Notes: generated by a model from the letters alone, not told the origin. Positions 26,935-34,278 are shown, counted from the first letter of the stretch. The stretch: DNA of 35,419 bases from Bacilli bacterium (GCA_024408505.1 JAKSUZ010000011.1:1-35419), one strand, 5' to 3'. Made by a program: numbers and translations.

Positions 26935-28120
26935 TCGTATAGTTATCAAAATAACCTTGGACTAATATGATTGGAGTTCCTTTATCGCCAGAACCACTAG
27001 TTAAATCACATAATGATCCAAGTAAGTCTGTAATTTGTCTTGGAGTGGTACCTTGAGTAGCCATGCTACCTTTTAGGTTGCTAGATTTATGTTTAATAGA
27101 ATTAGAAATAGCCTTCTTTAATTCTGCACCTTTTAAATCTTTAAAATCGTTATCCGCTAAATATTTAAGTTTTAATTCATTCGGAGTACCTACTAAGTTA
27201 GAAGTATAGAAAGGAGATACGACTGGATCGGCTAATTCCCAAATCTTACCTTGTGGATCTTTAAAGGCGCCATCACCATATACCATTACTTCAACATGTT
27301 TCTTAGTGGCCTTAAGAATGTCTTCTTGAATGCCTTCAACTAAATCTTGTGCGTCTCTTGGGAAGAGCTTTACTTTATCTTCAGTTGCTTTATTACTTCC
27401 GAGTAATCCGTATTTCTTGTTATATCCACTACCATTAACACTAGCGGTCATGATTTCATCTAAACCTAAAACCATTTCAGCGCCCGCTTCTTTAAGTAAG
27501 CGTTTAGTTCTTGCTCTAGTGTGAATATCACAAGTTAATACTTTCTTAGTGTATTTAAGAATACTCTTAGCTTGATTAGCGAAAATTACTTCAACCTTCG
27601 CACCCGTGCTTTGAATTACATCCATATAGAATTCAATATAATCAATGCCGGTGAATTCATGTTTCTTGAATCCAAAGAGTTCACGATATTTCTCTAAAGT
27701 TAAAACATCACTATAAGGATTAATGCCTTTCTCATCTAATTCATCATAGGTAAGTAAAGAGTTACCAACTTCATCGCTTGGATAAGAAAGCATTAAGATA
27801 ATCTTTTGACATCCTTTAGCGATTCCTTTAAGCAAAACGGAAAAACGGTTTCTAGAATAGATTGGGAAGATTACACCTAAAGTATCTCCACCAAACTTTC
27901 TTCTTATATCACTTGCGATGTCATCGATGCTTGCGTAGTTACCTTGAGCACGCGCTACAATTGATTCAGTAACCGCGATTACATCTTTATCTTTTAAGGT
28001 AAAGTTATCAGTCTTGCCAGCATTTAAAACCGCATCAACCACAATCTTTCTTAGATTATCGCCTTGTTTAATAATGGGGCAACGGATGCCTCGAGAAATA
28101 GTTCCAACATTTCTTGCCAT
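26927..28120 (-). CDS. Coenzyme F420-0:glutamate ligase-like protein (CofE family)
   Basis: A 397-residue protein of the F420_ligase fold. CofE adds gamma-linked glutamate to F420-0 in archaea and actinobacteria. Diagnostic stretches: [13 protein letters not shown] (11-23), [17 protein letters not shown] (46-62), and [21 protein letters not shown] in the C-terminal half. Bacillota carrying this family usually lack F420 synthesis, and none is in this window, so the substrate is unknown; gamma-glutamylation of a peptide or other metabolite is a guess. I use the ATG at 28120, which has AAGGAG 7 bases upstream. A longer frame from 28219 would overlap the upstream gene by about 100 bases and adds non-family residues. 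It overlaps tldD by 8 bases. Confidence 0.8.
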   Translation of the reverse strand: MARNVGTISRGIRCPIIKQGDNLRKIVVDAVLNAGKTDNFTLKDKDVIAVTESIVARAQGNYASIDDIASDIRRKFGGDTLGVIFPIYSRNRFSVLLKGIAKGCQKIILMLSYPSDEVGNSLLTYDELDEKGINPYSDVLTLEKYRELFGFKKHEFTGIDYIEFYMDVIQSTGAKVEVIFANQAKSILKYTKKVLTCDIHTRARTKRLLKEAGAEMVLGLDEIMTASVNGSGYNKKYGLLGSNKATEDKVKLFPRDAQDLVEGIQEDILKATKKHVEVMVYGDGAFKDPQGKIWELADPVVSPFYTSNLVGTPNELKLKYLADNDFKDLKGAELKKAISNSIKHKSSNLKGSMATQGTTPRQITDLLGSLCDLTSGSGDKGTPIILVQGYFDNYTND

Positions 28121-28121
28121 A

Positions 28122-29537
28122 TTATTTCTCCTTCTTAACGATATTGCGTGCGATATAGACACCGCATGCTCCGGCTTGAGCAAGCCCACGAGTAAGGCCT
28201 GCGCCATCACCAGCCACATATAAATTCTTAATTGAATTAACTTCTAATTCATTATTAATATCTGGATGCGCGGTATAGTATTTTGATTCCACGCCATAAA
28301 GTAAAGTATGGTCCATCGCAATACCTGGAGTGATATGATCAAGTACTCTAATCATCTCTACGATTGAACGAAGGGTTTTATAAGGAAGCACTAAAGCTAA
28401 ATCGCCAGGCACCGCTTCTTTTAGTGTAGGCTTTACAAAACCTTCTTTTAAACGTTTATAAGTTGTTCTTCTATTTAATAATAAGTCACCAAACTTTTGA
28501 ACAATAACTGAACCACAACTTAATTGATTCGCTAATTTAGAAACTTTATAAGCATATTCATTTGGTTTCTTAAATGGTTCTTCAAAGTGATGAGAGACTA
28601 ATAAAGCAAAGTTAGTGTTCTTACTATGAAGTTTACTATCATTATATGAATGACCATTAACATTAACCACTCCACCATAGTTTTCAACGACTACGTGTCC
28701 ACCTGGATTAGAACAGAAGGTTCTCACTGAATTACCAGACTTAGTGCGATATACGAACTTACCTTCATATAAGTTCTCATTAATTTCTTGCATAATACGG
28801 TTATCACATTCAACTCGCACACCAATATCAACTTGGTTTTGAGTCATCTTAACACCTTTAGACTCAAGAATATCGGTTAACCATGAACTGCCTTCACGTC
28901 CCACGCCTAATACTACATATTTCGCTTCAATCTTGCTGTTATCATCCAAAACGACACCTGAGACTTTATTGTTCTTAACGATAATATCTTTTACATTCGT
29001 GGAGAACTTCATATCCACTCTCTTTTTTAAGTCGTTATATATTTTAGTTAAGATCTTTAAATTCTCTTCGGTACCTAGATGTCTTACTTTAGCGCGTAAT
29101 AACTTAACGCCTACTGACATCGCTCTTAATTCAATTTCATGCACTTTAGGGGTATTAGGGTCAGTAATCGTCTTAGTTGCGCCATAACTTAAATTAATCT
29201 TATCGACGTAATTGATTAAGCTTAATAACTCATCTTCATCAATATAATCAGTTAACCAACCACCAAATTCAGTGGTGATATTAAACTTACCATCAGAATA
29301 TGCACCTGCTCCACCAAATCCATTCGTGATACTACAAGCCGGATAACATTCGTTGTGACCTTTTAAAGTATTTGGGCATTTAGTGAGTTTATGCTCTAAG
29401 ACTGGGCAATGACGTTTAGTGATATCTAATCCGCGATCAATTAAAAGAACCTTCATCTTAGGATTAAGTTTCGCTAATTCGTAGGCATTAAAGTATCCAC
29501 TAGGACCCGCGCCAACGATAATCACATCATATTTCAT
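28122..29537 (-). CDS. FAD-dependent dehydrogenase, COG2509-like
   Basis: A 471-residue NAD(P)/FAD-dependent oxidoreductase. The N-terminal dinucleotide fold is KYDVIIVGAGPSGYF (Gly9, Gly11, Gly14). An atypical insert with Cys residues follows the first fold: CPNTLKGHNECYPACS then NGFGGAGAYSDGKFN. The second FAD contact is YVAGDGAGLTRGLAQAG near the end, a strong match to uncharacterised FAD dehydrogenases of COG2509. The start at 29537 has GGAG 9 bases upstream; the ATG at 29558 has no ribosome-binding site and would add seven residues. It is the first gene of the operon with the F420-ligase-like protein, TldD and TldE, and its stop is one base from the next ATG. Confidence 0.88.
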   Translation of the reverse strand: MKYDVIIVGAGPSGYFNAYELAKLNPKMKVLLIDRGLDITKRHCPVLEHKLTKCPNTLKGHNECYPACSITNGFGGAGAYSDGKFNITTEFGGWLTDYIDEDELLSLINYVDKINLSYGATKTITDPNTPKVHEIELRAMSVGVKLLRAKVRHLGTEENLKILTKIYNDLKKRVDMKFSTNVKDIIVKNNKVSGVVLDDNSKIEAKYVVLGVGREGSSWLTDILESKGVKMTQNQVDIGVRVECDNRIMQEINENLYEGKFVYRTKSGNSVRTFCSNPGGHVVVENYGGVVNVNGHSYNDSKLHSKNTNFALLVSHHFEEPFKKPNEYAYKVSKLANQLSCGSVIVQKFGDLLLNRRTTYKRLKEGFVKPTLKEAVPGDLALVLPYKTLRSIVEMIRVLDHITPGIAMDHTLLYGVESKYYTAHPDINNELEVNSIKNLYVAGDGAGLTRGLAQAGACGVYIARNIVKKEK

Positions 29538-29560
29538 CAGTCTAAACTCCGCAGGCATTT

Positions 29561-29580
29561 ATTTTACCATATAGGTAAAA
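29561..29580 (-). promoter_or_regulatory. Promoter of the FAD dehydrogenase/TldDE operon inside an inverted repeat
   Basis: Minus strand: extended -10 TGGTAAAAT (29569-29561). The perfect inverted repeat TTTTACC/GGTAAAA (29562-29568, 29574-29580) overlaps it, making a candidate operator. The start would be near 29554, leaving a leader of about 17 bases with GGAG. Confidence 0.5.
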
Positions 29581-29645
29581 AAATGGTTGTTTAATTTTCT
29601 AAGATAAAAATACGGGATATAAAATAATATTGATTTTTGTATTTT

Positions 29646-29684
29646 TTGACATTATCATAGTATTTGTCTGTATTTATTAAATAC
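29646..29684 (+). promoter_or_regulatory. Promoter of the exported-protein gene, with palindrome
   Basis: TTGACA (29646-29651), 17-base spacer, TGTATT (29669-29674), or TATTTA with a 19-base spacer. The odd palindrome GTATTTATTAAATAC (29670-29684) lies over the -10 and start, a candidate repressor site. AAGGGAG (29685-29691) is the ribosome-binding site. Confidence 0.5.
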
Positions 29685-29698
29685 AAGGGAGATTTTAT

Positions 29699-32089
29699 AT
29701 GAAAAAAGTATTAGTACTATCAGCTCTTGGTTGCGTAGCAACTATAGGCGCAGTATTTGCGGCCTTTACGCTTGATCCAACAAATGAATCGAAAGAGATT
29801 CCAAGTGTCAATGTTGATGTTGACCTATCATCGCATGTTTTCTCAACGTTTGAACGTATTTACAAAATCGATTATGAGGATTATGAGGATGGTGCGAACC
29901 AACTATGGAAAGATGTAACTATTAGTGAGCCTAAATATCACTTTAAACCGAAAAATATATATAGCGGAAGCGGTGCTATTGTAGGCACGACACTAGATTT
30001 ACATTGTGATGATTATGATATTGGCGATATGTCGCTTTATTGTCAAAAACGCGAGGATGAACCAGATCCATCAAAGACTGAAGAACATGCACAATGGGAA
30101 AAAGAGCTTGCAGAATTAGCTCCTACTGGTTATGCATTTAAATATGAGTATGATAATGATTTCCTTACTCGTATTAAAGTTGATGACAAAAGACCTGGCG
30201 ACATGCAAGAGTGGGAATATGCTATTTATAAAACCAATTTCTCATCTGGTTTAACTAAATCTGACTTCAAGGCGAAGGCTGATTCTACAAGAACAGAAGA
30301 TCCACACGGACTCGATGAATTTGGCATTCATTATCAAGATCCTGATGCAACCAAACCTAACTATAAAGAATTTGTTTGGGATAAAAGCAGTTTAGACCGT
30401 GATGCGAAAACTGGACAATATCCATGGATTTCGGGTAACCCCTATGATCCTAGTGCTGAAGATGCCAAAAATCCTGGTTTCTACATTCAACCAAATGTGG
30501 ATGATAATGGAAGACCATTAAATAGTGGTGTAATTTTCTTTACCGGTGCAGAATTAACCGAAAATTTATTTGCGGGTAATTTTACTGATGAAGCTGCTGT
30601 TAAAGCATGTGAAGAATATTTAAATGAAACAGAGGAAGGATCTACCACTAAATTTTTACATAGAAACTTTGCTTTGAAGATTAAGGCTTCTGAATACTTT
30701 AAAGTTGAATCTCATGAATTAAATCCTGATGGAACAGCAAAATTTGTATATTACAACAACAGTGGTTCAGGAGAACCGATGGCTTCTGGAAATAGATATA
30801 GTTTTAGCTTTGAAGTTGATGAAGAAACCGATCAATTATTTAAAGATGGATTTGAAATTGATAAGTTCGTTATCACTAATCAATCGGATCAAGAACCACT
30901 TCTTTTACTAACTGAAGAAGCTGCTAAGGCAGGCGATGTTGATGCGTTAGGCTTAAAAGTTATGTTAGATAGTCCTGGAAATGGTGTATCTGATATTACA
31001 AGATTCTTCAAATACAGTACTGATAGAGGTGATCAAGAGCACTACGCTAGCATCTATTTCGATGATACCGTAGCTTTGAATGCGGTTGGTGATTTACCTG
31101 AAAAGGGCGATAAAATTACGTTTAATTTCGTATTTAGACAAACTACTGGCAAGGTAGAAAGAGAAGATTGGTTCGCAGCACGACTCAATTTAAATAAACC
31201 AATAAAGAAATTTTTTGAATTGCAAGATGGTGGTAGCGGAACATATGTGTTCGCACCAGCAGATCCAGTGTCAATGCCAAAAGGTGGAACTTATCGTTTT
31301 GAAGCTTTATATAACATGGATAAATATTTTAATACCTTATCATTCACTAACAATGGAGAACCGGTGGCGATAACAAGCGAAATTGCTAAACCATACTTTG
31401 TTGATCAAAATGGTGGAATAAGAGCAATGCCTAGCGAGTATTATGCATTTAATGATGATGGTACCCTCACATTTTACGATGAACTAATCCGTTCAAAAGA
31501 AGTGTTCAACGAGGGCGATAGATACGCTGTTGATATTAGAAACAATGATGAGGCGACTCCTTTAGTAGTTAGCAGGGCTGAACTTACTACTGCGCCAGCT
31601 CCTAGAAGAATTCAGTTTAATAGTTATACCCCTGGTGGTGAATTATTATCAACTGGTCACTTTATGATGATTGACCCCGGTGATTCAGTAAGATCAATTC
31701 ATAGTGGTGTGTTACTTAGTTTTGACGTTTTTATTGATGATGATAAATTTTGGGACTCTTTGAATGCATTTATCGCAGACACCACTGGTTATACCGCAAA
31801 ATTAACATTTGCTTTACTTGATGACTCGCTAGACCCAATTCCAATGGCTGCAGGAACCCCAGTTTTCACAGTTAAGAGATTAAATAAAATGGGCGAACTA
31901 ATATCTACTGATACTACCCAATTTGAGTATAGCAATGGTGTTATATCAACTAAAGGTGATGGTGCTGATTACCTCAAAACATGGAAGAGAGAAGATGCAT
32001 GCTTTCATTTGGTTATTGATGTTAACTACGAAGGCGAAGAGGTTAAATTTAAAGGCGCTGACTTCGCTTTTGAAATTACTGAACCGTAA
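29699..32089 (+). CDS. Large exported protein with SipW-type signal peptide
   Basis: A 796-residue secreted protein, not recognised beyond its export signal. The N-terminus MKKVLVLSALGCVATIGAVF then AAFTLDPTNE resembles SipW-dependent signal peptides (KKK..LLS...G.T.AYFTD). The gene beside it encodes a SipW-like peptidase, so cleavage near AVFA/AF is likely. The mature part is acidic (many Asp/Glu/Thr), without a lipobox, sortase motif or C-terminal membrane anchor. The second half alternates beta-rich segments such as GDKITFNFVF and SGVLLSFDVFIDDDKF, suggesting repeated beta domains. TasA/CalY-type SipW substrates are about 200-260 residues; this one is about three times longer. It ends 20 bases before a strong terminator. 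Confidence 0.7.
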   Translation: MKKVLVLSALGCVATIGAVFAAFTLDPTNESKEIPSVNVDVDLSSHVFSTFERIYKIDYEDYEDGANQLWKDVTISEPKYHFKPKNIYSGSGAIVGTTLDLHCDDYDIGDMSLYCQKREDEPDPSKTEEHAQWEKELAELAPTGYAFKYEYDNDFLTRIKVDDKRPGDMQEWEYAIYKTNFSSGLTKSDFKAKADSTRTEDPHGLDEFGIHYQDPDATKPNYKEFVWDKSSLDRDAKTGQYPWISGNPYDPSAEDAKNPGFYIQPNVDDNGRPLNSGVIFFTGAELTENLFAGNFTDEAAVKACEEYLNETEEGSTTKFLHRNFALKIKASEYFKVESHELNPDGTAKFVYYNNSGSGEPMASGNRYSFSFEVDEETDQLFKDGFEIDKFVITNQSDQEPLLLLTEEAAKAGDVDALGLKVMLDSPGNGVSDITRFFKYSTDRGDQEHYASIYFDDTVALNAVGDLPEKGDKITFNFVFRQTTGKVEREDWFAARLNLNKPIKKFFELQDGGSGTYVFAPADPVSMPKGGTYRFEALYNMDKYFNTLSFTNNGEPVAITSEIAKPYFVDQNGGIRAMPSEYYAFNDDGTLTFYDELIRSKEVFNEGDRYAVDIRNNDEATPLVVSRAELTTAPAPRRIQFNSYTPGGELLSTGHFMMIDPGDSVRSIHSGVLLSFDVFIDDDKFWDSLNAFIADTTGYTAKLTFALLDDSLDPIPMAAGTPVFTVKRLNKMGELISTDTTQFEYSNGVISTKGDGADYLKTWKREDACFHLVIDVNYEGEEVKFKGADFAFEITEP

Positions 32090-32108
32090 GTAAACTATCT
32101 ACATATAT

Positions 32109-32136
32109 AAGGCGCAGAGACATCTGCGCCTTTATT
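32109..32136 (+). terminator. Strong terminator between exported protein and signal peptidase
   Basis: AAGGCGCAGA (32109-32118), loop GACA, TCTGCGCCTT (32123-32132), a perfect 10-bp GC-rich stem, then TTATT. The sipW-like ATG is 12 bases further on and no separate good promoter is seen. Readthrough would give far less peptidase than substrate. Confidence 0.85.
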
Positions 32137-32143
32137 GTCTCTA

Positions 32144-33352
32144 ATGGAACGAAATCAAATAATCTTACTCATCATAGGCATCATTGTTGCTGTGTTCGTA
32201 GGAGGAACGATGGCGCTTATTTTGCTCTATGGAGAGAAGCAAAGAAATCGTTTAGCGGAAGTTGGAGATATTGATGAAGATCTTAAAAGAGAATATATTT
32301 CAGAACATAGATATAAGCCGTTTCGAATAGGTGGGAAAGTTTTAGAGTTAGTAATTGCTTTAGGACTTATTTCCTTATTCACGATGGCGTTAGTGGTGAA
32401 GGCGAATGGTGATCGCTTTGCCATTAATGGACAAGATGTTTATGTTGTGCGTTCAGGTTCGATGGCGAAATTAAATCCAAATAATCCAGACTATGATTTT
32501 ATGAAGGATTTTCATGATCGCTTTGATGTTTACGATATGGTCTTTATTAAAGATAAACCAGTTGATCCTGCTGAGTTTCAACTTGGTCAAATTATTATGT
32601 ATAAAAGCGGCGAACAAAATATTATCCACCGCCTTGTTGAAATTAAAAAACCTAGTGAAACACCAGACTCTCAATATCATTATATTTGTTGTGGAGATGC
32701 GAATGCATTCCGTGATGGTTATGTTACTTACGATGATATTGTAGGCGTGTACGCTGATCATAAAGTTCCATTTGTAGGTGTATTCGTTTTGTGGCTACAA
32801 AGTCCATTAGGATACGTAGTAATCGGTATTATCGTAGTGTACGGTATTTATTCAACCTACCTCGAAGATAGTTTAAATAAAGTTCGCAATAAACGTTTAG
32901 TGGAAATCGGTTATTTAGTGCGCCGTAAGAAGAAACATGGTGGAGTGAAATACTATTTAAACGATAATCCATCTTCTAGTGAACCTAAGAGTGTAGAAAA
33001 CCGAACGGTCAATAAAAACATCAAAGAACCGGTTGTTAAGTTCAATAGACGAGACTATATCAGCATGAGACGTCTCACTTGGTATAAGTTCTCTAAACCA
33101 TCAAAGAGTAAATTTAATTGCACAAATTATCGTTATAAAGTTATGAAATGTCTAAATTATCGATATATATGCATTAAAGTTACTTTTGAATGTAAAGGTA
33201 AGGATATCTCTAAATACTTATTCTTATATAAACGTCCAGATGTTGATGATATCGCTCGTGCGAACAAATGCATTCGCTACTTATCCCATAGTGGTAAACT
33301 TAATAGCTATATTAGATATCATTTAAGATTGTACGAAAACAAAAATAAGTAA
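32144..33352 (+). CDS. sipW: SipW-like (ER-type) signal peptidase I
   Basis: Membrane signal peptidase of the S26B/ER type. From the ATG it has 402 residues. Segments: TM1 about 6-29, TM2 about 65-87, catalytic Ser106 in VVRSGSM, catalytic His162 in NIIHRLVEI (the His in place of the Lys of classical SPase I), and GDANAFRDGYV carrying the Asp. A third membrane span is about 208-240. The C-terminal 160 residues are very basic and rich in Tyr/Asn; B. subtilis SipW is about 190 residues. No Shine-Dalgarno sequence precedes the ATG and TTG at 32135 is an alternative. It sits directly after the exported protein, matching the SipW-TasA gene pair logic. Confidence 0.88.
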   Translation: MERNQIILLIIGIIVAVFVGGTMALILLYGEKQRNRLAEVGDIDEDLKREYISEHRYKPFRIGGKVLELVIALGLISLFTMALVVKANGDRFAINGQDVYVVRSGSMAKLNPNNPDYDFMKDFHDRFDVYDMVFIKDKPVDPAEFQLGQIIMYKSGEQNIIHRLVEIKKPSETPDSQYHYICCGDANAFRDGYVTYDDIVGVYADHKVPFVGVFVLWLQSPLGYVVIGIIVVYGIYSTYLEDSLNKVRNKRLVEIGYLVRRKKKHGGVKYYLNDNPSSSEPKSVENRTVNKNIKEPVVKFNRRDYISMRRLTWYKFSKPSKSKFNCTNYRYKVMKCLNYRYICIKVTFECKGKDISKYLFLYKRPDVDDIARANKCIRYLSHSGKLNSYIRYHLRLYENKNK

Positions 33353-33396
33353 CGTAATTTTTATTTAAAATATAAAATATAGAAATTATTTAAAAA

Positions 33397-33466
33397 TCTA
33401 TATTTATAGATAAATATAAAAAAATAAGTGAGTAATTTAGTCTCTTTTTGTTAAGTAACTAATAAG
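33397..33466 (+). repeat. Direct repeat copy 1 (about 70 bp), with inverted repeats
   Basis: Near-identical to the copy at 33787 (about 90 % by eye). It contains ATATTTAT-AG-ATAAATAT (perfect 8-bp inverted repeat), seven A, then GAG-TAATTTAGT-CTC with TTTTTG, and TTAAGTAACTAATAAG. It lies after the sipW gene and before the small gene at 33503. The 44 bases before it are AT-rich with no other feature. Confidence 0.8.
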
Positions 33467-33502
33467 CCTACTACGGTTATTTTCAAGTGGAGGTAGACGA
33501 TT

Positions 33503-33784
33503 ATGAAAAGAGACTTAAAAAATATGGTGGAATTAAAAGAATTTCTAAAAAATCTCTCAGCGAATTTAAAAGTTCCGGTGTATACTGAAAGCGAAGATGG
33601 AGCTAAACCAGTGAAAAATACAAAAGATAGAGTCACATTGAAACAAGTCGTTGATATAATGAATGATAAGTTTCAAAAACTAGAAGCAAAAGTTGATGCT
33701 GGTTTTAAACAAGTAAATGATCGTCTTGATTACATCGTAAGCGTAAATAATCTAAAAGATCTTCCAAAAACAAAAATTAAGTAA
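33503..33784 (+). CDS. Small coiled-coil protein of unknown function
   Basis: A 93-residue protein, not recognised. It starts MKRDLKNMVELKEFLKNLS with TGGAGG 9 bases upstream. Residues about 45-78 (LKQVVDIMNDKFQKLEAKVD...GFKQVNDRLDYIV) form an amphipathic helix with coiled-coil spacing, like the KLE.KVD.GF..VN.RLD repeats seen in phage tail and small accessory proteins. It is highly charged and has no membrane segment. It is enclosed by the two ~70-bp repeats, which suggests an accessory gene. A link to the neighbouring toxin-like locus is possible but unproved. Confidence 0.6.
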   Translation: MKRDLKNMVELKEFLKNLSANLKVPVYTESEDGAKPVKNTKDRVTLKQVVDIMNDKFQKLEAKVDAGFKQVNDRLDYIVSVNNLKDLPKTKIK

Positions 33785-33786
33785 AT

Positions 33787-33857
33787 TCTATATTTACTTT
33801 GTAAATATAAAAAAATAAGTGAGGAAATTAGCCTCTTTTTGTTAAGTAACTAATAAG
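33787..33857 (+). repeat. Direct repeat copy 2 (about 70 bp), with inverted repeats
   Basis: Copy of the repeat at 33397. The hairpin is ATATTTAC-TTT-GTAAATAT, with C-G where copy 1 has T-A, a compensated change. The second hairpin is GAGG-AAATTAG-CCTC then TTTTTG, a plausible terminator of the small gene. It ends TAATAAGGAGG, which supplies a ribosome-binding site for the short frame at 33867. The TTGTTA within it (33839-33844) and TATTGT (33863-33868) could form a weak promoter. Confidence 0.8.
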
Positions 33858-33866
33858 GAGGATATT

Positions 33867-33959
33867 GTGCATATGCACTTTATCTTTCCTAGGCGCCTAC
33901 CCTTTATCTCCTTGGTGCTGCAACAAAGGAGGAGAGCGTGCTCGATACCATTTTGCTGA
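33867..33959 (+). CDS. Possible 30-codon leader peptide overlapping the toxin start
   Basis: GTG (or the ATG at 33873) with AAGGAGG 5 bases upstream opens a 30-codon frame, MHFIFPRRLPFISLVLQQRR and onward from the ATG, that ends at TGA inside the toxin frame. The start lies in the perfect palindrome GTGCATATGCAC (33867-33878). Leader translation could open the hairpin that hides the toxin ribosome-binding site, as in other type I toxins. The coding status is speculative. Confidence 0.3.
   Translation: MHMHFIFPRRLPFISLVLQQRRRACSIPFC
33908..33931 (+). promoter_or_regulatory. Hairpin sequestering the toxin ribosome-binding site
   Basis: CTCCTT (33908-33913) pairs with AAGGAG (33926-33931), the Shine-Dalgarno core for the GTG at 33938. 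A 12-base loop lies between. Such masking is typical of type I toxin mRNAs. Confidence 0.5.
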
Positions 33960-34003
33960 TGGTAGTATTGACGTTACTGATTGAGTTAATCTCGCGAAGG
34001 TAA
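33938..34003 (+). CDS. Tiny hydrophobic peptide, holin-like type I toxin candidate
   Basis: Reading from the GTG with AAGGAGGAG upstream gives 21 residues: start Met/Val, LDTILLMVVLTLLIELIS, then RR. This is one membrane helix with a basic C-terminal end. It is too short for usual gene finders. It resembles Bacillota 'putative holin-like toxin' peptides (pattern EALTLLVTFAMVVIALL). In those loci the stop codon is followed closely by a run of A and a GC-rich hairpin, exactly as seen here (AAAAAAGGGCGG...CCGTCC). GC content here is well above the flanking genes, hinting at an acquired element. The toxin role is inferred from architecture. Confidence 0.55.
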   Translation: MLDTILLMVVLTLLIELISRR

Positions 34004-34005
34004 TG

Positions 34006-34040
34006 AAAAAAGGGCGGTCATCCCGTCCTCAACATTAAGC
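34006..34040 (-). ncRNA. Candidate antisense RNA (antitoxin) opposite the toxin 3' end
   Basis: On the minus strand a promoter (34075-34047) would start RNA near 34040. It runs into GGACGG-GATGA-CCGCCC (34028-34012; one mismatched pair on this strand) followed by six T (34011-34006), which is an intrinsic terminator. The product of about 35 nt would end opposite the toxin stop; readthrough would cover the toxin frame. This is the layout of type I antitoxin RNAs, but the short length is unusual. Confidence 0.45.
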
Positions 34041-34046
34041 GAAATA

Positions 34047-34075
34047 ATGATAGCACCTCGTAGGAGTCTTGTAAA
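34047..34075 (-). promoter_or_regulatory. Minus-strand promoter facing the toxin gene
   Basis: -35 TTTACA (34075-34070), exact 17-base spacer, extended -10 TGCTATCAT (34055-34047). A strong consensus promoter with no protein gene after it on that strand. Confidence 0.7.
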
Positions 34076-34089
34076 GGGGCGAGTGCCGA

Positions 34090-34110
34090 CCCGGATCCTT
34101 TGGGTCCGGG
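34090..34110. repeat. GC-rich hairpin between the toxin locus and rpsF
   Basis: CCCGGATCC-TTT-GGGTCCGGG, a 9-bp stem (one G-U on the plus strand). No U-run on either side, so it is not a usual terminator. It could cap the 3' end of the toxin mRNA. A ribosome-binding-site-like AAGGAGG at 34118-34124 leads only to a frame of eight codons. Nothing else is seen between 34111 and 34163. Confidence 0.5.
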
Positions 34111-34163
34111 GTTAAATAAGGAGGTGAAAAAGGTCAAATTTATTATCTAGGATAATATTTATT

Positions 34164-34192
34164 TTGCGTATTAAGTGTTTTAGTTATACAAT
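34164..34192 (+). promoter_or_regulatory. rpsF-ssb-rpsR promoter
   Basis: TTGCGT (34164-34169), 17-base spacer, TACAAT (34187-34192), start near 34199. The -35 and spacing match the rpmH promoter, and both spacers contain AAGT. Confidence 0.7.
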
Positions 34193-34198
34193 ATGTCC

Positions 34199-34278
34199 CT
34201 ACGATTAATTTATTAGTCGTTACTCTCTTGCTATTATTACTTTAGGTAATAGCCAGATGTCCAAAGGAGGGAAATGTA
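34199..34278 (+). promoter_or_regulatory. Structured rpsF leader, possible autoregulatory element
   Basis: Two hairpins fill the 80-base leader: ACGATTA-ATTTAT-TAGTCGT (34201-34220, one G-U) and GCTATTA...TAATAGC (34230-34253; an alternative pairing is GCT, ATT bulge, ATTAC-TTTAG-GTAAT, AGC). AAAGGAGGG follows directly. S6:S18 binding leaders are known before rpsF in many bacteria. The CCG feature of that motif is not visible here, so it may be a variant or an unrelated structure. Confidence 0.45.

Noticed and set aside
26927-28120. A coenzyme F420 biosynthesis locus
   Set aside because: Only the ligase-like gene is present. No CofC, CofD, CofG or CofH is in the window and this family occurs in Bacillota without F420, so the name describes the fold and not the product.
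28121-28219. Long N-terminal extension of the F420-ligase-like protein (33 residues)
   Set aside because: It overlaps the end of the FAD dehydrogenase gene, the residues do not fit the family, and AAGGAG lies correctly before the internal ATG at 28120.
34090-34124. Toxin mRNA terminator or second toxin copy after 34110
   Set aside because: The GC-rich hairpin has no U-run, and the AAGGAGGTG that follows opens a frame of only eight codons with no hydrophobic segment.
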